A stretch of DNA of 11,760 bases from NCBI GenBank assembly GCA_014359855.1, contig JACIYQ010000223.1:1-11760 (forward strand), in the 5' to 3' direction. The DNA is from Parvibaculum sp. Lineage in GTDB: Bacteria > Pseudomonadota > Alphaproteobacteria > Parvibaculales > Parvibaculaceae. Position 1 is the stretch's first letter. Each line of letters begins with the position of its first letter. The position numbers were made by a program, and so were the translations under genes. The notes under the pieces are model-generated. The model was not told the origin of the DNA. It made no database searches and worked only from the letters and a program-made list of their open reading frames with translations. This document shows positions 7,473-11,760 of this stretch, in pieces.

Positions 7473-7828
7473 GCGAAACCGTCATCGCGGTCTGGCTGGG
7501 CGGCGGCGGCGCCTCCCATGCGCGCGACGAAATCGCGGCGATCCGGGAGGCACATCCCGCCGCCAGCCTCATTCTGCTGACAACGCCCGAGTGCCGCCGC
7601 CAGTTTGAGGGCTTTGCCGGAACCTGCTGGGAGGACGGCGCCGCGAAGGGCGCCGCGGCTTTTCTGGCCCGCGCGCGGCGCTTGTCATGGGCGTCGGCGG
7701 CCCATATCTACGATCTCGAAGCGAGCCGGGTGACGCGCTTTCTGCGTTTCTGTGTGTGGCCGAGGCCACAATGGCACGAAAGAGCGCCTCAGGGCGTGCC
7801 CGGAGAAGGAACGCTGCCCCTTTCTTGA
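7469..7828 (+). CDS. GT9 (heptosyltransferase)-like N-terminal fragment, possibly a remnant
   Basis: A 119-residue protein starting at GTG 7469, which overlaps the TGA of the preceding gene. Residues 4-105 follow the first Rossmann half of GT9/ADP-heptose transferases: a first strand ETVIAVWLGGGGA, EIAAIREAHPAASLILLTTP, a helix LARARRLSWASAAHIYDLEASRVTRFLRF, then WPRPQWHERA. GT9 enzymes are about 300-350 residues and need a C-terminal nucleotide-sugar domain, which is missing. The last 14 residues look unrelated and end inside the infC promoter region. The glycine-rich loop is also shorter and less typical than in active members. Either a truncated pseudogene or a shortened partner of the GT4 enzyme; I lean towards truncation. 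Confidence 0.6.
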   Translation: MSETVIAVWLGGGGASHARDEIAAIREAHPAASLILLTTPECRRQFEGFAGTCWEDGAAKGAAAFLARARRLSWASAAHIYDLEASRVTRFLRFCVWPRPQWHERAPQGVPGEGTLPLS

Positions 7829-7829
7829 C

Positions 7830-7858
7830 TTGCGGCAGGCGGCCTTCAAATCTATAGC
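7830..7858 (+). promoter_or_regulatory. Probable infC promoter
   Basis: TTGCGG (7830-7835) and TATAGC (7853-7858) are separated by 17 bp, a sigma70-like pair just after the GT9-like stop. TTGACT at 7825-7830 is a better -35 by itself but is 22 bp from that -10. Initiation would fall near 7865, leaving a leader of about 138 nt before the proposed infC start. Confidence 0.45.
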
Positions 7859-7878
7859 TGTGGCTCAATTGTCTGGAG

Positions 7879-7945
7879 GGTGTCCGGGTGGACACCGTCG
7901 GGAACCGGGCGAGCGAACGCAACTGCCGCTGAAGCGCGCTTGCGT
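7879..7945 (+). promoter_or_regulatory. Structured infC 5' leader
   Basis: A perfect 7-bp hairpin GGTGTCC-GGGT-GGACACC (7879-7896) sits at the 5' end of the predicted infC transcript. Further on, ACGCAA (7917-7922) can pair with TTGCGT (7940-7945). The stretch shows no likeness to IF3, so it is best read as untranslated leader. Whether it regulates is inference. Confidence 0.4.
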
Positions 7946-8002
7946 CACCGCCCTTTTCCCGAGCGCGATCAGGCGGCCGGACCGGCAGAAGGAGACGTGT
8001 TC

Positions 8003-8539
8003 ATAGCTCGCAGACCGATGCAGGCGCCGCCCACCAAAGAGGGCCCGCGCATAAACGACATGATCGATGAGCCGACCGTGTTGCTCATTGACGCCGAGGG
8101 CGAAAAGCGCGGCGTCATCCCTACCGACGAAGCGATCCGCATGGCCGAGGAGGCCGGGCTGGATCTGGTCGAGGTATCGCCCAACGCGAAACCTCCCGTG
8201 TGCAAGCTTCTCGATTACGGGAAATTCAAATATCAGGCCCAGAAGAAGGCCAACGAGGCGCGCAAGAAGCAGAAGACCGTCGAGGTCAAGGAAATCAAGA
8301 TGCGCCCCAACATCGACGTGCATGACTACGACGTGAAGATGCGCTCGATGCTTCGTTTCTTCGAGGAAGGCGACAAGGTAAAGGTCACGCTTCGCTTCCG
8401 TGGCCGCGAGATGGCGCATCAGGAGCTCGGCATGCAGCTCCTGAACAAGGTCAAGGAAGAGGTCGAGCCGATCGCGAAGGTCGAGCTTTACCCCCGGCTC
8501 GAAGGCCGCCAGATGATCATGGTGCTGGCGCCGAAATGA
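8003..8539 (+). CDS. infC: Translation initiation factor IF-3 (probable ATA start)
   Basis: IF3 binds the 30S subunit, keeps subunits apart and rejects wrong initiator tRNA or start codons. The 178-residue product has the N-terminal domain (GPRINDMI at 14-21, then VLLIDAEGEKRGV), the family signature KLLDYGKFKYQAQK at 68-81, the lysine-rich linker, and the C-terminal domain with IKMRPNIDVHDY, VKVTLRFRGREMAHQ and the PRLEGRQMIMVLAPK end. No ATG fits. AAGGAG at 7989-7994 is 8 bp from ATA at 8003, only 2 bp from GTG 7997, and too far from ATG 8018. ATA gives MARRPMQAPP, the usual alphaproteobacterial beginning, and rare AUU-type starts are the basis of IF3 self-control in E. coli. GTG 7997 remains possible. 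A strong terminator follows. Confidence 0.95.
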   Translation: MARRPMQAPPTKEGPRINDMIDEPTVLLIDAEGEKRGVIPTDEAIRMAEEAGLDLVEVSPNAKPPVCKLLDYGKFKYQAQKKANEARKKQKTVEVKEIKMRPNIDVHDYDVKMRSMLRFFEEGDKVKVTLRFRGREMAHQELGMQLLNKVKEEVEPIAKVELYPRLEGRQMIMVLAPK

Positions 8540-8561
8540 GGCAGCCGCATCGAGGATGAGG

Positions 8562-8589
8562 AAAGGCCCGGCACTGCCGGGCCTTTTTC
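8562..8589 (+). terminator. Rho-independent terminator of infC
   Basis: A perfect 11-bp stem (8562-8572 with 8576-8586; core AAAGGCCCGGC), loop ACT, whose 3' arm runs into TTTTTC. It lies 22 bp after the infC stop and just before the end of the opposing phosphodiesterase gene. Transcription of infC should therefore stop here and not continue toward rpmI. Confidence 0.9.
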
Positions 8590-8597
8590 TTGTGCGG

Positions 8598-9551
8598 TCA
8601 GGCAAGCGCCTTCGCGAGCCTGTCCGGCCGGTCGGTGAGGATCGCCTCGACGCCAAGTGCGGCCAGCCGCTTCATCTCCGCTTCCTCGTCGACCGTCCAG
8701 CAGGAAACGGCAAGACCGAGTTCGCGCGCAAGCGCCGCATTCGCGGGCGTCACGTCGCCATGCCAGGCAAACCAGCCGTCCGCCGGCCCGGCGGCGATGG
8801 CGCGCAGCATGCGCCCGGCGAAGGCCGCCCCTGATTGCAGGCGCCAGTCATGGCCGTTCGCCCATGGCGCCCCCGCAGCGGATGCCTTGCGGATGAGGTC
8901 GTCCTCCGAGCCCGGCTCGTCGAGCCGGGCGGAAGCGTCTTCCGGATCGACCTGGAAGAAGGGCAGCGTCGTGAAGGCGTTGAGGATCGATGGCGCGATC
9001 TCCTTCGCACGGGCAAGCGCGCGCCAGTCGAAGGAGACGAAGGTGACCGTTTCCTCGAGCCCGTATTCACGGGTGAGCGCAACGGCGGCGTCCGCGAGTT
9101 CGCGCGGATCGGCGGACTGCGAGAGATCGAGCAGCGCCGTCTTCAATTCGACATAGAGACGGAAGTCCGGCTTCGCCTTCTCCTTCACCAGCGCATAGAC
9201 CTCGGCGAGAAGCGGAATGCGCTCGCCGTCGGCCGGCACCTGATCGGGATAGCGCGCGCCATAGCGCGCACCCGGCCGCAACCGGCCGATGTCGTAAGCC
9301 CGCATCTCGTCATGGGTGAGGTTCTTGAGGAGCGGCGTCGGCCGCGTGAGCCACGCGCCGTCGGGTCCGCGCGCGATTGCCGGTTTCAGGCTTTCGTCGT
9401 GATGCACGACGAGTTTGCGATCCTTCGAGAGATGTATGTCGAGTTCGATGCCGTCCGCGCCTGCGGCAATTGCGCGCGTGAACGCGGCCATGGTGTTTTC
9501 CGGCCAGAGCCCCGCGCCACCGCGATGGGCCACATTCAGTGGCGTCCGCAT
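8598..9551 (-). CDS. Glycerophosphodiester phosphodiesterase (GDPD)
   Basis: Hydrolyses glycerophosphodiesters such as glycerophosphocholine to glycerol 3-phosphate and an alcohol. The 317-residue protein has the GDPD TIM-barrel motifs in order: AHRGG (H9, R10), WPENT with E18, GIELDIH (E36, D38), and VVHHDE with the second catalytic His at 51. YVELKT (E135, K137) supplies another metal/substrate ligand, and the end carries SCWTVDEEAEM and GVEAILTDRPD. There is no signal peptide, so it resembles the cytoplasmic UgpQ type and not the periplasmic GlpQ type. The ATG at 9551 has a GGGGGAG ribosome site 6-7 bp upstream. It converges with infC across the infC terminator. No transporter lies alongside, so substrate delivery is not explained locally. 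Confidence 0.93.
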   Translation of the reverse strand: MRTPLNVAHRGGAGLWPENTMAAFTRAIAAGADGIELDIHLSKDRKLVVHHDESLKPAIARGPDGAWLTRPTPLLKNLTHDEMRAYDIGRLRPGARYGARYPDQVPADGERIPLLAEVYALVKEKAKPDFRLYVELKTALLDLSQSADPRELADAAVALTREYGLEETVTFVSFDWRALARAKEIAPSILNAFTTLPFFQVDPEDASARLDEPGSEDDLIRKASAAGAPWANGHDWRLQSGAAFAGRMLRAIAAGPADGWFAWHGDVTPANAALARELGLAVSCWTVDEEAEMKRLAALGVEAILTDRPDRLAKALA

Positions 9552-9873
9552 TGATCTCCCCCATTAAAATCCGCTCCGCAATGGTGCCGCGCGAGCCGCG
9601 TAAAAGCTATAAAACGCCGCAAATCCGCCGTCCATGGTCATGTTTTCGCTCCAATGCGGGCCTATCAGCAGTCGCACATGCAGCGGGTGTCGTCATAGGT
9701 TTGCCGGACCTTCTTAGCTTGCGTGAGTCATCTGGCGCATCCCTGCCCTCCGATATAGTCTTGTTTCCAGACGCAAGATCGAACAGGAGCACCTTTCTTG
9801 AGGATGTTCCGCGACAGGGTCGAAACGCCGGAAGCCGAAGGCACCTGAGTGTCCGCGAAAGGCCGGTGAAAGA
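9552..9873. other. Intergenic stretch of about 320 bp, no supported gene
   Basis: This divergent gap holds the possible GDPD promoter on the minus strand. On the plus strand there is a TATAGT (9754-9759) without a matching -35, and nothing recognisable as an RNA gene or repeat. Reading frames through it have arginine-rich, low-likeness translations. It is visibly less GC-rich in patches than the genes on either side, which fits regulatory or inserted DNA. Confidence 0.5.
9606..9634 (-). promoter_or_regulatory. Possible promoter of the GDPD gene
   Basis: On the minus strand TGGACG (plus 9629-9634) and TATAGC (plus 9606-9611) are 17 bp apart. Initiation near 9599 would leave a leader of roughly 50 nt with a good Shine-Dalgarno. 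The -35 matches only four of six consensus bases. Confidence 0.4.
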
Positions 9874-10137
9874 ATGTTTATTTCTGAACTATGGCGGCGT
9901 CTGACGAGCCGCACACGTCGCAAGCGCTCTTTCTACGAGTCGCAGGAGGTGATGCGCCGTGCCGTCGAATTGACGGGTCCAGTCGACATTCGCCTGCATT
10001 CGGACGAGGAGCTTCGCTGCATTCTCGAAACGGATAGAAGCGCGCTCCGCCGCGAGGCCGCCGAGCGGGAGCTGGAACTGCGCGCTGCCCGCCGCCGTCA
10101 GCACCACCATGGAGCTTTGCCGAGCGGCCTTCACTGA
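9874..10137 (+). CDS. Small hypothetical arginine-rich protein
   Basis: An 87-residue protein that I do not recognise. It begins MFISELWRRLTSRTRRKRSFYES, a short hydrophobic start followed by a basic patch. A segment with alternating hydrophobic residues (RRAVELTGPVDIRLHSDEELRCIL) and a charged helix (ALRREAAERELELRAARRR) follow, with a His-rich end. The mixture of a basic patch and a short helical DEEL-type segment resembles the small DUF1127-like proteins loosely, but not enough to name it. The ribosome site (GGTGAAAG) is weak. Two minus-strand reading frames cover the same bases; this strand is preferred because its composition (acidic/basic helix, one Cys, few Pro) is more protein-like. 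Confidence 0.5.
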   Translation: MFISELWRRLTSRTRRKRSFYESQEVMRRAVELTGPVDIRLHSDEELRCILETDRSALRREAAERELELRAARRRQHHHGALPSGLH

Positions 10138-10250
10138 TCGCGAGGAGGCGGCCGACCCAGGGGTGACGCAACGGCAAGCGTGCCCCGGCGCCGGCAGTAT
10201 TCGCCGTGCGCCGCTTTGCCGATTACACTCTCCCACCGAAAAACGAAACA

Positions 10251-10287
10251 GGCGTCCCGCGGAAGTTTGCGTTCGCGCAAGGACGCC
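10251..10287 (+). promoter_or_regulatory. Leader hairpin upstream of the LLM gene
   Basis: GGCGTCC (10251-10257) pairs perfectly with GGACGCC (10281-10287). Inside, TTGCG and CGCAA (10267-10271 with 10276-10280) close a TTCG loop. The structure ends about 20 bp before the GGGGAG ribosome site, and there is no T-run, so it is not an ordinary terminator. A role in mRNA stability or control is a guess. Confidence 0.4.
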
Positions 10288-10308
10288 GGAAAACGGGGAG
10301 AGCTATCC

Positions 10309-10851
10309 ATGAAATTCGGAGTGTTCTACGAACTGCAATTGCCGAAACCCTGGAACGAGGGCGACGAACATCGTCTGTTCCATGAAGCGCTTGAGCAGAT
10401 CGTGCTGGCCGACCGTCTGGGCTACGACCACGCCTGGGAGGTGGAGCATCACTTCCTCGACGAATATTCGCATTCATCGTCGCCGGAAGTTTTCCTCGCG
10501 GCGGCCGCTTCCGTGACGAAGAACATTCGCCTCGGCCACGGCATTCGTCAGGTGATCCCGAACTACAATCATCCCGCCCGCACGGTGGAGGGGCTTGCGA
10601 CGCTCGACATCATGTCGAACGGGCGCGTGGAATTCGGCATCGGCGAGGGCGCGACGCGCCTCGAACTCGGCGGCTTCAACATTCCCGCGAAGGAAAAGCG
10701 CGCCATGGCGATCGAGGCGGGCGAGCAGATCGCGAACATGATGGTGCTCGATCCCTATCCGGGTTTCGAGGGTCAGTATTTCTCGATGCCTTGCCGCAAT
10801 GTGCTGCCGAAGCCGGTGGTGAACCAGTCGCATTTCACCCGGTCGATGTAA
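10309..10851 (+). pseudogene. LLM-class flavin-dependent monooxygenase, 3'-truncated by a junction
   Basis: The ATG at 10309 follows GGGGAG with good spacing and opens a bacterial-luciferase-like TIM barrel: MKFGVFYELQLPKPW, then LADRLGYDHAWEVEHHFLDEYSHSSSPEVFLAAAA, IRLGHGIRQVIPNYNHPARTVE and GRVEFGIGEGA, with QYFSMPCRNVLPKPV at 157-170. These are the usual F420/FMN-monooxygenase family blocks. Relatives are 330-400 residues and continue after NVLPKPV with a PHPPLW-like strand. Here that is absent: residues 171-180 are translated from the antisense of a VOC gene and a stop follows. With half the barrel missing, the protein should not be active. The reading frame before the break is clean, suggesting a recent event. 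Substrate unknown. Confidence 0.85.
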
Positions 10852-10952
10852 TAGGGGCCGACGCCCATCACTTCCGTCCAGTGCTTCAGCGCCGCCTCGA
10901 TGTCGCGCACGACATAGCCGTTCTGGCAGACGTTTCCGAAAAAGCGGCTCAT
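10773..10952 (-). pseudogene. VOC-family (glyoxalase/bleomycin-resistance fold) protein, N-terminal fragment
   Basis: On the minus strand an ATG at 10952, 7 bp after a GGAG site, opens MSRFFGNVCQNGYVVRDIEAALKHWTEVMGVGPYYIDRVKCDWF. This is the first beta-alpha-beta unit of a vicinal-oxygen-chelate protein: the xGYVVRDIEAALKHW and MGVGPYY blocks are typical. Only about 44 codons match the family. Near 10819 the frame enters antisense LLM sequence and stops at 10773, making a 59-residue product in place of the usual 130-190. The start lies 11 bp after the ccdB stop, so it would be read from the ccdAB transcript. It had escaped as a short frame inside the LLM region. Non-functional as far as can be seen. 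Confidence 0.75.
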
Positions 10953-10963
10953 GGGTGTCTCCG

Positions 10964-11281
10964 TCAGATGCCGGTCACGAGGAAATCGACCGCGGCGATG
11001 ATGTTGTCGCGATGTGCTTCTGCATTTTTAACGGGTGGCCTCGCGAGCAAACGTTTCGGCAGCGCCGCCATTTGCTGAACGAGCAATACATGCGGTTCGC
11101 CTTCAATGTCGATGACCGGGTTGAGGCGCGGCACGGCGCCCCGGTAATGCTGCGCAGGAGCGAAGGGCGCGACCAACCGTGTATTGAGGTCGCTCAGGAG
11201 ATCGGCCTGCAATTCGATGACATAGGGAAGGGCGCCGCGCGTTCGCGGTTCGGGATTGGCGTGAATGTCGAAAGCCGCCAT
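10964..11281 (-). CDS. ccdB: CcdB-family type II toxin
   Basis: A 105-residue CcdB-like protein (F-plasmid CcdB is 101). Visible family features are the start MAAFDIHANP, VIELQADLLSDLNTRLVAPF, the middle PRLNPVIDIEGEPHVLLVQQMAALP and the helical end HRDNIIAAVDFLVTGI. In F CcdB the last three residues Trp-Gly-Ile contact and poison DNA gyrase; here Gly-Ile is kept (104-105), but the tryptophan is Thr103. Activity as a gyrase poison is therefore doubtful, while binding to CcdA could be intact. The ATG overlaps the ccdA stop by one base (TGATG), the normal coupled order of antitoxin then toxin. A truncated VOC gene follows 11 bp downstream. Confidence 0.9.
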   Translation of the reverse strand: MAAFDIHANPEPRTRGALPYVIELQADLLSDLNTRLVAPFAPAQHYRGAVPRLNPVIDIEGEPHVLLVQQMAALPKRLLARPPVKNAEAHRDNIIAAVDFLVTGI

Positions 11282-11502
11282 CAGAAGGACCGGAAGTCTT
11301 CGCCGAAGATTCCATTTTCTTCGGTGAAGCGGTTATAGGCCTCGATCGCGGCCTTGTTTTCTTCCCGCCAGCGAGCCTCTTCGCGCTCCCGCACGCTCTT
11401 CGAAAGCGCCGCTTCCAGGAGGGAGGACAGGTTCACATGCTCGGCCTTCGCCTTGGCGAGGAGGTCCGCATCGACCGAAAGATTGACGGCTTTCTTTGGC
11501 AT
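11281..11502 (-). CDS. ccdA: CcdA-family antitoxin
   Basis: A 73-residue protein matching the F-plasmid CcdA length (72). Residues 1-40 form a ribbon-helix-helix DNA-binding domain: KAVNLSVDADLLAKAKAEHVNLS is the strand and first helix, followed by SLLEAALSKSVREREEARW. The flexible C-terminal arm AYNRFTEENGIFGEDFRSF corresponds to the toxin-binding CcdA tail, whose F version ends NGSFADENRDW. It neutralises CcdB and, with it, represses the operon. The start is ATG 11502 on the minus strand. No Shine-Dalgarno is visible before it and the predicted initiation point nearly coincides with the ATG, so the message may be leaderless. Confidence 0.92.
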   Translation of the reverse strand: MPKKAVNLSVDADLLAKAKAEHVNLSSLLEAALSKSVREREEARWREENKAAIEAYNRFTEENGIFGEDFRSF

Positions 11503-11548
11503 GCGCTTAGACTATGCGCATAAATCATGCGCATCAAGCCTGCGCATG
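11500..11548 (-). promoter_or_regulatory. ccdAB promoter and four-box operator
   Basis: Four TGCGC boxes start at 11502, 11515, 11528 and 11541, exactly 13 bp apart. The second is the perfect palindrome TATGCGCATA and the third ATGCGCAT. On the minus strand TTGATG (plus 11532-11537) and TAGTCT (plus 11509-11514), 17 bp apart, make a promoter lying inside the boxes; the first box includes the ccdA start codon. This layout fits autorepression by the CcdA/CcdB complex. Confidence 0.7.
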
Positions 11549-11570
11549 AGCCGGAAGGGGCGCCAGGTGC

Positions 11571-11598
11571 TTGACGCGCCGGACTTTTCCCTTATAAA
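11571..11598 (+). promoter_or_regulatory. rpmI promoter
   Basis: TTGACG (11571-11576) and TATAAA (11593-11598) are separated by 16 bp, the best sigma70-type pair in the window. Initiation would be near 11605, giving a leader of about 130 nt before rpmI. Confidence 0.7.
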
Positions 11599-11661
11599 TC
11601 CGCGCCTTCGGGGCGGGCCGGCCTGTAGGGCATGCCGTGACCGCCCGTAATGCCAAGACCC

Positions 11662-11716
11662 GGACCCGCAACCTGCCGAATTCTTCAATGAATTCAAGGT
11701 CTTCAATAGCGGGTTC
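11662..11716 (+). promoter_or_regulatory. Folded leader of rpmI, candidate ribosomal-protein control element
   Basis: A nested stem-loop can be drawn. An outer 8-bp helix (11662-11669 with 11709-11716, including one G-U pair) encloses ACCT (11671-11674) paired to AGGT (11697-11700), and then GAATTC (11678-11683) paired to GAATTC (11690-11695) around TTCAAT. The octamer TCTTCAAT occurs twice, at 11682 and 11700. The helix ends 9 bp before the GGAG site of rpmI. L20 controls rpmI-rplT through a leader in other bacteria; the same role here is inference. Confidence 0.45.
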
Positions 11717-11735
11717 CCAAAACACGGAGAGCAAA

Positions 11736-11760
11736 ATGCCCAAGCTGAAGACCAAAAGCG
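11736..11760 (+). CDS. rpmI: Ribosomal protein bL35, 5' end only
   Basis: The last 25 bases give ATG at 11736 and the residues MPKLKTKS, the invariant beginning of bL35, with GGAG at 11726-11729 as ribosome site. The gene runs off the window. bL35 is a small protein of the 50S subunit and is normally followed by rplT (bL20). Confidence 0.8.

Noticed and set aside
7880..8002. In-frame N-terminal extension of IF3 from GTG 7880
   Set aside because: The extra 41 residues have no IF3 likeness, the start lies inside a hairpin, and the strong ribosome site is near 7990.
8835..9554. 239-residue plus-strand frame opposite the GDPD gene
   Set aside because: The minus strand carries all GDPD motifs with a good ribosome site; the plus frame is a shadow.
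9804..9848. 14-codon ATG frame in the leader region before 9874
   Set aside because: No good ribosome site at proper spacing and too short to support from sequence alone.
9539..9904. 121-residue plus-strand frame through the 9552-9873 gap
   Set aside because: Starts inside the GDPD gene antisense, has no ribosome site and no protein-like pattern.
9889..10236. 115-residue and 99-residue minus-strand frames across the small hypothetical gene
   Set aside because: Cys/Ala/Arg-rich translations without recognisable structure; judged less protein-like than the plus frame, though the choice is not certain.
11501..11547. TGCGC boxes as a CRISPR-like or plasmid-type iteron origin
   Set aside because: The units are too short and too few, and they coincide with a toxin-antitoxin promoter, which explains them better.

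Overview
This is GC-rich chromosomal DNA from an alphaproteobacterium. Several features point there: an NDUFA9-like accessory protein of respiratory complex I, a CueR/HmrR copper sensor, an ABHD10-like serine hydrolase beside a glycosyltransferase and infC, and an IF3 with the alphaproteobacterial-style N-terminus. A Parvibaculum-like or other Hyphomicrobiales member is a reasonable guess, made from gene content alone. No tRNA, rRNA, CRISPR array or insertion sequence was seen.

Layout. (1) Positions 1-3131 hold a tight forward block: the 3' part of an NDUFA9-family epimerase, cueR, a glutathione S-transferase and queG (queuosine synthesis). GST and queG overlap by 20 bp. (2) Positions 3116-3877 encode, on the minus strand, a secreted TPR protein whose 3' end overlaps queG. 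An atypical SDR/epimerase (3938-4831) diverges from it, followed by a small 'translational machinery' family protein (4903-5301). A large palindromic repeat (5328-5419) lies between that gene and the converging serine hydrolase (5437-6228, minus). (3) Divergent from the hydrolase is a GT4 glycosyltransferase, translationally coupled through GTGA to a 119-residue GT9-like remnant. (4) infC follows, with its own promoter, a structured leader, a probable ATA start codon and a strong intrinsic terminator. (5) Between infC and the start of rpmI (11736), genes that often sit together, lie about 3.2 kb of accessory DNA. It contains a glycerophosphodiester phosphodiesterase, a small hypothetical protein, a luciferase-like (LLM) monooxygenase cut after about 170 residues and fused tail-to-tail to the first ~44 codons of a minus-strand VOC/glyoxalase gene, and a ccdAB toxin-antitoxin pair.

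The most striking observations are the LLM/VOC deletion scar at about 10818, the four TGCGC boxes at exact 13-bp spacing over the ccdA promoter and start codon, a CcdB lacking the tryptophan of the classical gyrase-poisoning C-terminus, the non-canonical infC start, and a folded leader just upstream of rpmI. No complete, clearly unprecedented multi-gene system is visible. The novelty lies in regulatory architecture and in remodelling of the infC-rpmI interval.
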